A DNA stretch of 64,000 nt from an uncultured Eubacteriales bacterium (GCA_900542465.1 UQNS01000003.1:97125-161124); one strand, 5' to 3'. Positions 25,756 to 35,095 are shown, counted from the first letter of the stretch. The notes: a model not told the origin generated them from the letters alone. A program made the numbers and translations.

Positions 25756-26739
25756 ATGGGAATTACACGATACAGCGGAGACTTTAATAAAAAGCTTGAA
25801 AAAGAAAGACAGGAAAAGGCCGAGAAAAAAAGACTTCGTCTAGAAAAACAGGAAAGAGAAGGCCTACTTGGTTCAAGAGCCAATAATCGTGAAAAAAGTC
25901 CTTATGAGGAAATCGCTTCCGGAAAGGAGCCGGAGGCATCCAAAGAAAAAGAAAATGTAAACGATGAAGAATTTTCATTCAATTATGACCAGGATGCTCA
26001 TAACAGACAGATCGAGGAAGAAATAGAAAATGCCAGAGGTATCGGCGGATTCATGTCAAGAGCCCGTGACAGGATAGACAGCCAGAAGAATGATATATCC
26101 GATCTGTTTAAATATGTTAAAGAGCATGATGCCATGCACAATACCAAAGTAAAGGGAGAGCAGAGAGAGGATCCTGACTGGTCGGAATTTAAAAAAGGCT
26201 ATGGGAAGGCCTATTTTTCCGTTATTATAGCAGCTATTCCCGGCATAGTATTTTTTATCGTAATGTCCGTGCTGAGTCTGGGATATGGAATATTTTTAGT
26301 ATTTCCGCCGGCTCTTTCGCTTCTTTCATGGCTTATCGGAGCATATTACACTGCTTCTCTTGCAGCTATTCCTATCGTACTTTTTGTAAGATGGTACAGC
26401 TTTAAGCGCTTCAGAGGGACATATCTTCTCTTTAAGGAAAATGAGATCATATATCATAAAAAGACAGTGGATGAGCAGGATGTCAACGGAAAGATAGAGG
26501 TATATGAAGAGTATGTGATCCGTATAATCAACCCTCAGTATGAAGAAACACAAGGGTATTTCAAATGCCGCGGAGTTGTTGAGAAAACGGAATACATTAA
26601 CGGGAAGGCCAGAAAACCGGAGATACGCGGACAGATCAATCTTCCGAAAATATTTAAAAACATGGAGATGATACATGATTATGCACCGGATCCGGAGATA
26701 AATTTTGAAAAATTATTCGAATGGGGATTTGAATTTTAA
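25756..26739 (+). CDS. Membrane protein of unknown function
   Basis: The 327-residue protein is not recognised. Residues 1-130 are charged and rich in Lys, Glu and Arg, with a likely coiled coil at 12-35 (KKLEKERQEKAEKKRLRLEK), so this part is cytoplasmic. Two hydrophobic stretches follow near 152-180 (VIIAAIPGIVFFIVMSVLSLGYGIF) and 185-213, then a globular C-terminal part rich in beta structure (about 215-327). AAGGA precedes the ATG 11 bases after ftsH, and proS starts 13 bases after its stop, so it sits inside a housekeeping operon. A role linked to FtsH or the envelope is only a guess from position. Confidence 0.7.
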   Translation: MGITRYSGDFNKKLEKERQEKAEKKRLRLEKQEREGLLGSRANNREKSPYEEIASGKEPEASKEKENVNDEEFSFNYDQDAHNRQIEEEIENARGIGGFMSRARDRIDSQKNDISDLFKYVKEHDAMHNTKVKGEQREDPDWSEFKKGYGKAYFSVIIAAIPGIVFFIVMSVLSLGYGIFLVFPPALSLLSWLIGAYYTASLAAIPIVLFVRWYSFKRFRGTYLLFKENEIIYHKKTVDEQDVNGKIEVYEEYVIRIINPQYEETQGYFKCRGVVEKTEYINGKARKPEIRGQINLPKIFKNMEMIHDYAPDPEINFEKLFEWGFEF

Positions 26740-26752
26740 AGGAGTATTAGTA

Positions 26753-28192
26753 ATGGCAGAAGATAAGAAGCTGGTTGAAGCAATAACTTCCATGGAGGAA
26801 GACTTCGCACAGTGGTATACAGATGTAGTTAAAAAAGCAGAGCTTATGGCATATTCATCAGTAAAGGGATTTATGATATTCAAGCCGGCAGGTTATGCTG
26901 TCTGGGAAAATATCCAGAGAGAGATGGATAAAAGATTCAAGGAGACAGGTGTTGAAAATGTATATATGCCGATGCTCATTCCGGAATCTTTACTCGAGCA
27001 GGAAAAAGACCATGTAGACGGTTTTGCGCCGGAAGTAGCCTGGGTGACGCAGGGAGGTCTGGATCCGCTTACAGAGAAACTTTGTGTGCGTCCTACCTCT
27101 GAAACACTTTTCTGCGACTTCTATAAAAATGAGATCCAGTCATACAGAGACCTTCCTAAGGTCTACAATCAGTGGTGTTCAGTTGTAAGATGGGAAAAGG
27201 AAACGAGACCATTTTTAAGATCCAGAGAGTTCTTATGGCAGGAAGGCCATACAGTACATGCTACAGCACAGGAAGCAGAAGAGAGAACGCAGCAGATGCT
27301 TGATCTTTACGCTGATTTTGCAGAAGAAGTGCTGGCCATCCCTGTTATCCGCGGACAGAAAACAGAAAAAGAAAAATTTGCCGGGGCGAAAGCTACATAT
27401 ACCATCGAATCTCTTATGCACGACGGAAAGGCTTTACAGTCAGGTACGAGCCACGACTTCGGCGACGGCTTTGCCAGAGCTTTCGAGATCCAATACACGG
27501 ATAAGGAAAATAAGCTGCAGTATGCTCATCAGACATCATGGGGAACAACTACAAGACTTATCGGTGCCGTGATAATGGTCCATGGAGATAATTCAGGACT
27601 TGTGCTTCCGCCAAGGATCGCACCTGTTCAGGTATGTGTGATCCCTATTATGCAGAAAAAAGAAGGCGTTCTTGAGAAGTGCGCAGAGGTTGCTGAGACG
27701 ATCAGATCAATGGGAATGTCCGTCAAGGTCGACGATACGGATAAATCTCCGGGATGGAAATTTTCGGAGGCTGAAATGCGAGGAATTCCAGTAAGAGTAG
27801 AGATAGGCCCGAGAGATATTGAAAATGGCAAGTGTATTTTAGTAAGAAGAGATACAAGAGAAAAAATAGAAGCAGATATAGATGGGCTCGGGGAAACAAT
27901 AAGCAGGCTTCTTGAAACTATCCAGAAGGATATGTTTGCCAGAGCTCTTGCCCATAGAGAAGAGCATACCTATACAGCTGAAAGCTATGAAGAGTTTAAA
28001 GAGATCGTTGACAGCAATCCCGGATTTATAAAGGCAATGTGGTGTGAAGATCAGGCCTGTGAGGATAAGATCAAGGAAGATACAGGGGCTACTTCCAGAT
28101 GTATTCCATTTACACAGGAAAAGATATCTAATCTATGCGTATGCTGCGGAAGACCGGCTAAGAAGATGGTCGTCTGGGGCAGAGCTTATTAA
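26753..28192 (+). CDS. proS: Prolyl-tRNA synthetase, archaeal/eukaryotic type
   Basis: This class II synthetase charges tRNA-Pro. At 479 residues it lacks the bacterial editing insertion and has the C-terminal zinc-binding extension ending in VVWGRAY, both marks of the archaeal/eukaryotic ProRS group. Class II motifs: motif 1 around VYMPMLIPESLL, motif 2 RWEKETRPFLRSREFLWQEGHT, motif 3 GLVLPPRIAPVQV. The Cys pattern (CEDQACE...CVCCG) fits the zinc site. ATG 26753 is preceded by AAAGGAG; the frame also opens farther upstream inside the preceding gene. A perfect palindromic terminator follows. Confidence 0.96.
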   Translation: MAEDKKLVEAITSMEEDFAQWYTDVVKKAELMAYSSVKGFMIFKPAGYAVWENIQREMDKRFKETGVENVYMPMLIPESLLEQEKDHVDGFAPEVAWVTQGGLDPLTEKLCVRPTSETLFCDFYKNEIQSYRDLPKVYNQWCSVVRWEKETRPFLRSREFLWQEGHTVHATAQEAEERTQQMLDLYADFAEEVLAIPVIRGQKTEKEKFAGAKATYTIESLMHDGKALQSGTSHDFGDGFARAFEIQYTDKENKLQYAHQTSWGTTTRLIGAVIMVHGDNSGLVLPPRIAPVQVCVIPIMQKKEGVLEKCAEVAETIRSMGMSVKVDDTDKSPGWKFSEAEMRGIPVRVEIGPRDIENGKCILVRRDTREKIEADIDGLGETISRLLETIQKDMFARALAHREEHTYTAESYEEFKEIVDSNPGFIKAMWCEDQACEDKIKEDTGATSRCIPFTQEKISNLCVCCGRPAKKMVVWGRAY

Positions 28193-28238
28193 AATTAAAA
28201 ACAGCAAGGGAAAAATTTTTCCCTTGCTGTTTTTAATT
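28193..28238. terminator. Bidirectional terminator between proS and L,D-transpeptidase gene
   Basis: A perfect inverted repeat: TTAAAAACAGCAAGGGAAAAA meets its complement with no spacer at about 28,215. Convergent genes on both sides share it. Confidence 0.93.
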
Positions 28239-29701
28239 TAAGACCTGTAAACGATAACAGGTGTTCCAAGCTTTATATTTTCAAACATAGGTCTGACTAC
28301 AGAGATAGGAGTATTGATGCATCCGTGAGATCCGCTCACCTTATAGAGATCGCCTCCGAAGGTAGAATACCAGTTGGCGTCATGAATACCATCACCTCTT
28401 GCATCGAATGGCATCCAGTAGTCTGAGTGGCACACAGGTTCAAAATCTGTAAAATACTTATCGGTATATTTACCAAGGATCCTGTAGAGTCCGTTAGGTG
28501 TCGGAGTATTTTTCTCAGCACTCTCCGTACCTGTTCTTACATCGGTATCGAGATACAGAGAGCCATTTACGTAATACCACATATGCTGGCGTGTGACATC
28601 GATCTCAACATATGTACCGCCTATATCTCCGTTTGCCTGATTACGCGCCATAGCAGACACAGCCCAGTAGGCATCTACGGTCTCGTTTTTTCCTGCAAGT
28701 ATGGCTTCCTTGACGGCATTCTTGGTCTGGTCTACATCAAGCAGGTATCCATAGGTATCATTAGCCCCGCCGCCGACATTGATGACGCCAAGGCCTGTTG
28801 TCTGGAAGCGACGTACAGTACGGTATGTATCATATTTTTCAGCAACACCATTCAGGTAACTGGTGAGAGCATTGTCATCAATATCTACATCAGTGCCTGA
28901 ACTTGTGATCCAGTTCATGTAAGTTTCAGGTCCGATAGTCTCCTCAGCCATATGCAGATTAAGGGTAATAACGGCGCTGTTAAGGGATTGGATCTTTTTT
29001 AAGGATGCCTGAAGTCCCGGATCATTGGCGAAGATCGTAGGAGCCGTATACACATTTGCCTTCTTCAAATCCACTGAGTATTCCCCTGAATCAAGAGTCT
29101 TAGCAGCAGCCTTGTAAAGCTGGTCAGTATCGATCTTTGTTCCGTCAACAGCTTCGATAATGGTGGCCTTGCCATCTACCATAGCAATATGCGCGTTTAC
29201 CGGATCGGTAGCAGAGTCTGTCGTTACGCAGTTGAGAGCATTAAGCTTATTTTTAAGGGCGTTCGCATTATAGCTGGCGTCAATTTTAACGTCATACCTG
29301 TGCCCACCATTCAGGTGCATGAACCAAAGCAATGGATTTTGTGAACTTTTGATCTGCTCGATATTAGAGTTGTATGTATTGGAATAAGCAATATCGGATA
29401 GTTTTATAGATTCTACGGTTCCATCGCTTTTCTTTAAAATGAGCTTATCGCTTGTTTCATTTTTTATCTTATTCTTGACCTGATCTACAGTCATGCCTCC
29501 AACGTAGGTATCGCCAAGGTAGGTATCGTTCCAGAATTTATCCTTGTTTACAGCCGCACCTATAAAGATAGTCGTAGCAGCAGCTCCGCCGGCAATAGTC
29601 GGGATCAACCAGGCCAGCATCTTCTTTTTACTTTTTCTGTTTTTATCACGTGCAGGTGGGACAGATGCACCGCCTGCTGCAGATTTAATTTCATCGCTCA
29701 T
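28238..29701 (-). CDS. L,D-transpeptidase (YkuD domain) with membrane anchor
   Basis: This 487-residue enzyme forms 3-3 cross-links or anchors proteins in peptidoglycan. Order of parts: short basic cytoplasmic tail, one transmembrane segment (MLAWLIPTIAGGAAATTIFIGAAV, about 25-48), a long region resembling the PG-binding_4 type domain with repeats, and a C-terminal YkuD domain (about 350-487) with the catalytic motif SGSHGCINTP, Cys near residue 461. ATG 29701 is preceded by GAGGGAAAAC; a GTG 15 bases upstream would cover this ribosome-binding site. It faces the divergent LCP gene, also a wall-modifying enzyme. Confidence 0.92.
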   Translation of the reverse strand: MSDEIKSAAGGASVPPARDKNRKSKKKMLAWLIPTIAGGAAATTIFIGAAVNKDKFWNDTYLGDTYVGGMTVDQVKNKIKNETSDKLILKKSDGTVESIKLSDIAYSNTYNSNIEQIKSSQNPLLWFMHLNGGHRYDVKIDASYNANALKNKLNALNCVTTDSATDPVNAHIAMVDGKATIIEAVDGTKIDTDQLYKAAAKTLDSGEYSVDLKKANVYTAPTIFANDPGLQASLKKIQSLNSAVITLNLHMAEETIGPETYMNWITSSGTDVDIDDNALTSYLNGVAEKYDTYRTVRRFQTTGLGVINVGGGANDTYGYLLDVDQTKNAVKEAILAGKNETVDAYWAVSAMARNQANGDIGGTYVEIDVTRQHMWYYVNGSLYLDTDVRTGTESAEKNTPTPNGLYRILGKYTDKYFTDFEPVCHSDYWMPFDARGDGIHDANWYSTFGGDLYKVSGSHGCINTPISVVRPMFENIKLGTPVIVYRS

Positions 29702-29985
29702 ATAGTTTTCCCTCACAATATCTACATGTATGTAGTAAAAATCATAAATATTTACACATCATTATACTATAAAAGAAAAAATAAGTGTGTATTTATCGTG
29801 TACTTATGGGGTCTTTAAGTAATATTGCAAATATAGAGAAAAATAATTCAGCTTTTAATATAAAGCTGAGAATAAAGTTTATAAAATAAAGAATATTAAA
29901 ATACATTTACAAAAGCGCTTATAATAGGCTAGAATTAGGACTCAGGCAAATGTAAACATACCGAGTAACAGGAGAGAGAAAAATC
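29702..29985. other. Divergent intergenic region
   Basis: 284 AT-rich bases between the leftward L,D-transpeptidase and rightward LCP genes. Promoters for both must lie here; a TATAAT-like box is visible at 29,919-29,924 for the rightward gene but without a convincing -35. No hairpin or small gene was seen. Confidence 0.5.
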
Positions 29986-31452
29986 ATGGGCAGAAGCAGG
30001 CTAAGCAGAAGAAGCAACAGTAAGGGGCTTAAGATAACATTATGGATCTTAATTGCCGTAGAAGCTGTATTAACAGGATTTTTACTTAATACTATTATTG
30101 GTAAGAATATGCTGCCGATCAAATATACTGCCATATTTATCGGGGTCATAGCGGGAATAATAGTACTTGATCTGATCGCAATGAAGAAAAAATGGTCAAG
30201 TATAGTGATGATCATAGTTTCTGTTATCGTATCTTTAGGATTGGCATATCTTGTGAATTTCACCGGAGCCGCTACCAGCACGCTTAATAAGATCACAGGA
30301 AATAACCAGAATGTTTCAACGATCCAGGTAGCCGTTCTAAAAACAAGTAATACAGATAACATCGAAGGACTTGCAGGAAGATCGATCGCATACTCAAGCA
30401 CTTTAAGCAATGAGACCTATATATCAGCCAGGACAGATATCGATAAAAAGGCAAGCGGGATCAAGTATTCAAAAGTCAATGGTATTACAAGTCTGGCGGA
30501 TGCTCTTACCAATAAAGAGGTGGATGCCGTCGTTATCAATGAGTCATACCTGGATGTTCTTAAGGAGATCGATGGTTATAAGGATTTCAGCAGTAAGATC
30601 AAGGTCATCTACAGCATAGATGTGAAGTCAAGTATTTCAAATTCGGATAACAATGCGGTGGTACCTAAGGATAATGAAATCTTCACTGTATATATCAGCG
30701 GTATAGACACATACGGAAGCACTTTGAAAACTAGCAGGTCTGATGTTAATATTCTTGCTGTCGTTAATATGAAGAGCAAACATGTCCTTCTGGTCAATAC
30801 ACCAAGGGATTATTACGTAACTCATCCTGCATCTGACGGGGTGAAAGACAAGCTTACCCATGCAGGCCTGTATGGAGTCGAGAATTCAATGGGAGCTCTG
30901 GCCAATGTATATGGTATAGATGTCAATTATTACCTCAGAATGAACTTTACGGGCTTCCAGAAGATCATAGACTCAATAGGCGGTATAGATGTAGAGAGTG
31001 AGTATGCATTTACATCGTCACTCAATCCGGGATATTCATATACAGCCGGTATTAACCATCTTAACGGAGAAGGAGCGCTTTTCTTCGCCAGAGAAAGATA
31101 TTCATTCCAAGAGGGAGACCGTCAGCGTGGTAAAGACCAGATGGCTATTATTACGGCAACTATCAGGAAGCTTACATCCTCCAGCGAGATCCTGCTCAAC
31201 TATCAGAATATCTTTAATGAACTGTCTGATTCATTCCAGACCTCAATGCCGCAGGAGGTGCTCTATAAGCTGATAAATAATCAGATAGCCAATAATAGCG
31301 GCTGGAAAGTAGAGAACATTTCCGTAACAGGTTCAGGAGCATCTATGACAACGTATTCCATGCCTTCAGCAAATGCGTATGTTATGATTCCGGATGAAGC
31401 CTCAGTTGATACAGCTAAGCAGAAGATACAGTCAGTCTTGAACGAGAAATAA
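29986..31452 (+). CDS. LytR-CpsA-Psr (LCP) family glycopolymer ligase
   Basis: LCP proteins attach undecaprenyl-linked glycopolymers such as teichoic acids or capsules to peptidoglycan on the outer face of the membrane. The 488-residue protein has three hydrophobic segments in the first 90 residues (TLWILIAVEAVLTGFLL; YTAIFIGVIAGIIVLDLIA; SSIVMIIVSVIVSLGLAYLV), an extended region, and the LCP domain from about 230: FTVYISGIDTYG, VLLVNTPRDYYVTHP, FTGFQKIIDSIGGIDV and FARERYSFQEGDRQRGKDQM with the conserved Arg-rich pocket. Its substrate could be the glycan made by the 16.8-20.8 kb cluster; that is inference. Confidence 0.93.
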   Translation: MGRSRLSRRSNSKGLKITLWILIAVEAVLTGFLLNTIIGKNMLPIKYTAIFIGVIAGIIVLDLIAMKKKWSSIVMIIVSVIVSLGLAYLVNFTGAATSTLNKITGNNQNVSTIQVAVLKTSNTDNIEGLAGRSIAYSSTLSNETYISARTDIDKKASGIKYSKVNGITSLADALTNKEVDAVVINESYLDVLKEIDGYKDFSSKIKVIYSIDVKSSISNSDNNAVVPKDNEIFTVYISGIDTYGSTLKTSRSDVNILAVVNMKSKHVLLVNTPRDYYVTHPASDGVKDKLTHAGLYGVENSMGALANVYGIDVNYYLRMNFTGFQKIIDSIGGIDVESEYAFTSSLNPGYSYTAGINHLNGEGALFFARERYSFQEGDRQRGKDQMAIITATIRKLTSSSEILLNYQNIFNELSDSFQTSMPQEVLYKLINNQIANNSGWKVENISVTGSGASMTTYSMPSANAYVMIPDEASVDTAKQKIQSVLNEK

Positions 31453-31456
31453 TATG

Positions 31457-31494
31457 AAATATCCCGGCCTGGAATTCCAGACCGGGATATTTTA
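31457..31494. terminator. Bidirectional terminator between LCP gene and mntR-like gene
   Basis: AAATATCCCGGCCTGGAATTCCAGACCGGGATATTT-type hairpin, 16-bp arms with one mismatch, T-run on each strand. Confidence 0.9.
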
Positions 31495-31857
31495 AAACTT
31501 GCAGATCTTTTTAATTGCTGCAAATGATTCATCACTTATTACATGCTCAAGCTTACAAGCATCAGCAGCAGCGACTTCGGGAGTTACTCCTATCTGTTCA
31601 AGGATCTTTGAAAGGACCTGATGTCTTTCGTATATCTTCTCCGCTATCGCGCGTCCGGACGCTGTGAGTGTAAGATAGCCCGAGTCATCAACGACAATGT
31701 AGCCATCCTCTCGGAGGATCCCGACTCCGCGGCTCACACTGGGCTTACTGTAACCCATTTCATTGGCAACATCTATTGAACGAACATTAGCTAAACGCTT
31801 AGATAAGCGGAGTATCGTTTCAAGATACATTTCTCCGGATTCCTGTATTTCGTGCAT
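31492..31857 (-). CDS. DtxR/MntR-family metalloregulator
   Basis: The 121-residue protein is a short iron/manganese-dependent repressor without the SH3-like domain, as in Bacillus MntR. The winged helix-turn-helix (SIDVANEMGYSKPSVSRGVGIL, residues 27-48) is followed by the metal-binding dimerisation helix block YERHQVLSKILEQIGV...DACKLEHVIS, which carries the His, Glu and Cys/His ligands. The early Glu-x-x-E/Met-Tyr-Leu-Glu-Thr-Ile motif (GEMYLETI) is also conserved. It is encoded alone, convergent with the LCP gene and divergent from argF. Metal identity and targets are not visible in the window. Confidence 0.9.
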   Translation of the reverse strand: MHEIQESGEMYLETILRLSKRLANVRSIDVANEMGYSKPSVSRGVGILREDGYIVVDDSGYLTLTASGRAIAEKIYERHQVLSKILEQIGVTPEVAAADACKLEHVISDESFAAIKKICKF

Positions 31858-32069
31858 GTTAATCCCCCTTGCATTCTATTATGAAAAATAGTTACTTACA
31901 ACTAATTATAAAATAATATATGTAAAAGTCAATTTATACATTTAATAAAAGGGCAAAAACATAAAACTTATTTTTATGCAATTTATCCTTTTATTTATTC
32001 ATAAATAATGGTAAGATATACAAAATTAAGTATAATTATACATTTGTTTCGTATGGAGGAAGACTAACA

Positions 32070-33074
32070 ATGAACTTAAAGGGACGTGACTTCTTAACAC
32101 TTCGTGATTTCACGAAAGAAGAAATTGAATACTTACTTGATCTTGCAGCAAGGCTCAAGGCTTTGAAGAAATCCGGCAAGGTATGGAAACCTCTTGAAGG
32201 AAAGAACGTGGCCCTTATATTTGAAAAGACAAGTACAAGAACTCGCTGCTCTTTTGAAGTGGCTGCGTCAGATCTTGGAATGGGATCCACATATCTTGCT
32301 CCGAGCGCCTCACAGATCGGAGAGAAGGAAAGTATTGCAGATACAGCGAGAGTGCTTACGACTATGTTTGATGGCATAGAATACAGGGGATTCGGGCAGG
32401 AGATCGTAAATGAGCTGGCGGAAAACGCAACGGTTCCCGTATGGAACGGACTTACTAACGAGTACCATCCGACACAGCTTCTTGCTGATATGCTGACGAT
32501 CAGAGAAAAACTTGGAAGTCTTGAAGGGAAAAAATTCGTATATCTGGGAGATGCCCGTTACAATATGGGAAATTCTATCATGATCGCCTGTGCAAAAATG
32601 GGAATGCATTTTTTGGCATGTTCAGCTAAAGACGAATATTTTCCTGATGAAGAACTTCAGGAAATATGTAAGGAATGGGCAAAAGAGAGCGGCGGTTCTA
32701 TAACTATGACCACAGACATTGAGGATATTGCAGGTGCGGATGTCATTTATACAGACATATGGGTATCGATGGGTGAACCGGATGCTAAATGGGCCGAGAG
32801 GATAAATGATCTTATGCCGTATCAGGTCAACTCAGCGCTTATGGCTAAGGCTGCTCCACATGCGATCTTTATGCACTGTCTTCCGTCATTCCATGATATG
32901 AATACCGGTAAGATCCAGGATCTGAACAGAAAGTTCGGGGTGACGGAAATGGAAGTTACAGATGAAGTATTCCAGTCTCCGCAGTCAGTCGTATTCGAAG
33001 AAGCGGAAAACCGTATGCATACGATCAAAGCTGTTATGGCGGCAACTCTTGGAGTGGATCCTGATATGGACTGA
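32070..33074 (+). CDS. argF: Ornithine carbamoyltransferase ArgF
   Basis: This 334-residue enzyme condenses carbamoyl phosphate with ornithine to citrulline. The carbamoyl-phosphate motif FEKTSTRTRCSF (residues 51-62), the ornithine-side motif around VWVSMGE and the HCLP motif (MHCLPSFHD, near 270) are intact. GGAGGAAG precedes ATG 32070. It stands alone rather than within an arg operon, so it could serve biosynthesis or the catabolic arginine deiminase route; no arcA or arcC is nearby. The upstream 200 bases contain AT-rich dyads (31,988-32,008 and 32,030-32,043) that could be ArgR sites. Confidence 0.95.
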   Translation: MNLKGRDFLTLRDFTKEEIEYLLDLAARLKALKKSGKVWKPLEGKNVALIFEKTSTRTRCSFEVAASDLGMGSTYLAPSASQIGEKESIADTARVLTTMFDGIEYRGFGQEIVNELAENATVPVWNGLTNEYHPTQLLADMLTIREKLGSLEGKKFVYLGDARYNMGNSIMIACAKMGMHFLACSAKDEYFPDEELQEICKEWAKESGGSITMTTDIEDIAGADVIYTDIWVSMGEPDAKWAERINDLMPYQVNSALMAKAAPHAIFMHCLPSFHDMNTGKIQDLNRKFGVTEMEVTDEVFQSPQSVVFEEAENRMHTIKAVMAATLGVDPDMD

Positions 33075-33106
33075 TCCGGGAAATGTAAAAAATAAAGGAG
33101 ATCAGG

Positions 33107-33469
33107 ATGGAAGAATTTCAGAGCTTAAATGAGGGAGATGTAGTTCTCTGTGCGGCTTCTGCCTATGAAAAAAAATACTACTTCAATCCCACATTTGAAA
33201 AATTACCATCTAATGTCCAGCAGGAGCTTCAGATAGCATGTGTTATATTTACCGAAGAGTGCGGTGGTATACTTTCTCTGGTATTTAACAGTGATAAGGA
33301 ATTGGAGATCCGTACTGAGCACGATGAGGGCGATTATCTTTACGATGATATATCAGCAGGTATGCTTGTAAGACAAATGCGCAATGAAAAGGAAGAGCTT
33401 TTCGAGGCATTAGAGAAGTTTTACAAGTACATCGTTCTTAAGGATTATGAAGATGGATCAGATCAATAG
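33107..33469 (+). CDS. Small conserved clostridial protein (DUF6145-like, tentative)
   Basis: The 120-residue acidic protein has no catalytic motif that I recognise. It begins LNEGDVVLCAASAYEKKYYFNPTFEKLP and has a central ELQIACVIFTEECGGILSLVF block, which I associate with the DUF6145 family of Lachnospiraceae; this is from memory and not certain. It follows argF by 32 bases with an AAAGGAG site, and a hairpin terminator separates it from dusB. A helical C-terminus (MRNEKEELFEALEKFYKYIV) suggests a dimerising or interaction role. Function unknown. Confidence 0.6.
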   Translation: MEEFQSLNEGDVVLCAASAYEKKYYFNPTFEKLPSNVQQELQIACVIFTEECGGILSLVFNSDKELEIRTEHDEGDYLYDDISAGMLVRQMRNEKEELFEALEKFYKYIVLKDYEDGSDQ

Positions 33470-33481
33470 TTTTAAAGAAGG

Positions 33482-33507
33482 TGCGCAGAGTTTCTCTGCG
33501 CTTTTTA
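33482..33507 (+). terminator. Terminator between small protein gene and dusB
   Basis: GCGCAGAG/CTCTGCGC hairpin with a 3-base TTT loop followed by TTTTT; it ends only a few bases before the dusB start. Confidence 0.8.
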
Positions 33508-33513
33508 GGGTCT

Positions 33514-34497
33514 ATGTTAGAAATTGGAAATGTAAAAATAGAAATACCCGTAGGAATAGCCCCCATGGCCGGTGTCACTGATAGACCATATCGGGTTATA
33601 TGCAGGGAAATGGGGGCCGGTTTTGGTGTTACCGAGCTTATCAGTGCCAAGGCCGTCCTTTACAATAATAAAAATACGGAAGTTCTGCTTGATACCTGTA
33701 CGGAGGAAGAGCCATGCGGCCTTCAGCTGTTCGGATCTGATCCGGATATACTTGGAGATATAGCAGGAAGGTTAAGAGGACTTCCATTTGCCTGGGTAGA
33801 CCTGAACATGGGATGTCCTGTCCCTAAAGTTGTAAACAACGGTGAAGGTTCTGCTCTTATGAAGGATCCGAAGCTAGTCGGGAAGATCGTAGAGAACATG
33901 GTAAGGAAAGCGGGAAAACCGGTAACTGTAAAGATCAGATCAGGATTTGATGAGACCTGTCTGAATGCCGTTGAGATCGCGCATGTGGCGCAGGAATCAG
34001 GAGCAGTAGCGGTTTTTGTACATGCAAGGACCAGAGCGCAGTACTACTCCGGAGAAGCTGACTGGAATGTGATCGCCGATGTTAAGTCAGCTCTGTCTAT
34101 ACCTGTCATAGGAAACGGGGATATCAGGTCCGGAGCCGATCTTATCCGGATGCTGAAGGAGACAGGGTGTGATGGCGGCATCATAGGAAGAGCAGCCAGA
34201 GGGAATCCATGGATATTTCTTGAAGCAAAAGAGGCATATAAAGCTTTTGCGGAAGGAAGAGAATTTACAGGGGAGGACTGCAGAAAATTTCATCCGGATA
34301 TAGATGAGAGAAAAGCTATGATGCTCAGGCATGCAAAAGCACTTATAGAACAGAAGGGTGAGTTTACAGCGGTGCGAGAACTGAGAAAGCACTTCGGCTG
34401 GTACACTGCAGGACTGAAGCATGCAGTTGAAATGAGACGCGAAGTAAACATGGCAGAGAGCTTAGAAATGCTGGAAAAACTGGTGGATATGCTGTAG
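33514..34497 (+). CDS. dusB: tRNA-dihydrouridine synthase (Dus family)
   Basis: Dus enzymes reduce uridine to dihydrouridine in tRNA with FMN and NADPH. The 327-residue protein starts with the FMN-binding IEIPVGIAPMAGVTDRPYR, has the catalytic Cys 101 in DLNMGCPVPKVV, then VKIRSGFD, VHARTRAQYYSGEADW, and IGNGDIRSGADL. These match the DusB type of Firmicutes. ATG 33514 has a weak AGGG site that overlaps the T-run of the preceding terminator, so read-through or a separate promoter must supply its transcript. Confidence 0.93.
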   Translation: MLEIGNVKIEIPVGIAPMAGVTDRPYRVICREMGAGFGVTELISAKAVLYNNKNTEVLLDTCTEEEPCGLQLFGSDPDILGDIAGRLRGLPFAWVDLNMGCPVPKVVNNGEGSALMKDPKLVGKIVENMVRKAGKPVTVKIRSGFDETCLNAVEIAHVAQESGAVAVFVHARTRAQYYSGEADWNVIADVKSALSIPVIGNGDIRSGADLIRMLKETGCDGGIIGRAARGNPWIFLEAKEAYKAFAEGREFTGEDCRKFHPDIDERKAMMLRHAKALIEQKGEFTAVRELRKHFGWYTAGLKHAVEMRREVNMAESLEMLEKLVDML

Positions 34498-34516
34498 GAT
34501 ATCCACTGGTTTTTGG
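34478..34516 (+). terminator. Possible terminator overlapping the dusB stop
   Basis: AACTGGTGGATAT pairs with ATATCCACTGGTT (2 mismatches) around GCTGTAGG and runs into TTTT. The left arm is coding. Confidence 0.5.
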
Positions 34517-34528
34517 GTTTTCCTTAAA

Positions 34529-34558
34529 TTGACACAAGCAGATGGAAAAGTATATAAT
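34529..34558 (+). promoter_or_regulatory. Promoter of greA-lysS
   Basis: Consensus TTGACA (34,529) and TATAAT (34,553) with an 18-base spacer, 61 bases before greA. Confidence 0.85.
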
Positions 34559-34618
34559 AGCGAAATTAGCATGGCTAATTTTCTGAAAATATTTTAAGAA
34601 AGAACGAGGCTTAATGAC

Positions 34619-35095
34619 ATGGATGATGAGAAGGTGATTTTAACTCAAAAAGGCTATGATGAACGTGTTGCACGTCTTGAATACCTGAAGATGGTTCGAA
34701 GAAAAGAAGTAGCCGAAAAGCTTAAAGAAGCTCGTGAACAGGGTGACCTTTCTGAAAATGCTGAATATGATGCAGCCAAAGATGAGCAGAGAGATATCGA
34801 GATCGAGATCGCAGAACTTGATGAGATAATCAAAAACTGTGAGATCATCCACGACGACAGTAAGAATAAAAATAAGGTAAAACTTGAAAGTGTTGTTACT
34901 CTCCACGATATCGAATATGACGAAAATATAGAGTATACTATCGTGGGTTCTAAAGAAGCCAGCAGTCTGGAAAATAAGATCTCCAATGAGTCACCGCTCG
35001 GAGCAGCTCTTCTCGGAAAGAAAAAGGGCGATGTAGTAAAGGTGGCGGCACCGGCAGGGGAGATCGAATACAAGATTATTGCAGTTAAAAATTGA
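34619..35095 (+). CDS. greA: Transcription elongation factor GreA
   Basis: GreA rescues backtracked RNA polymerase by stimulating transcript cleavage. The 158-residue protein shows the N-terminal coiled coil (KVILTQKGYDERVARLEYLKMVRRKEVAEKLKEAREQGDLSENAEYDAAKDEQ) with the acidic tip DLSENAEY, and the C-terminal FKBP-like domain ending SPLGAALLGKKKGDVVKV. Spacing and operon pairing with lysS, 48 bases downstream, is a common Firmicute arrangement. Confidence 0.96.
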   Translation: MDDEKVILTQKGYDERVARLEYLKMVRRKEVAEKLKEAREQGDLSENAEYDAAKDEQRDIEIEIAELDEIIKNCEIIHDDSKNKNKVKLESVVTLHDIEYDENIEYTIVGSKEASSLENKISNESPLGAALLGKKKGDVVKVAAPAGEIEYKIIAVKN

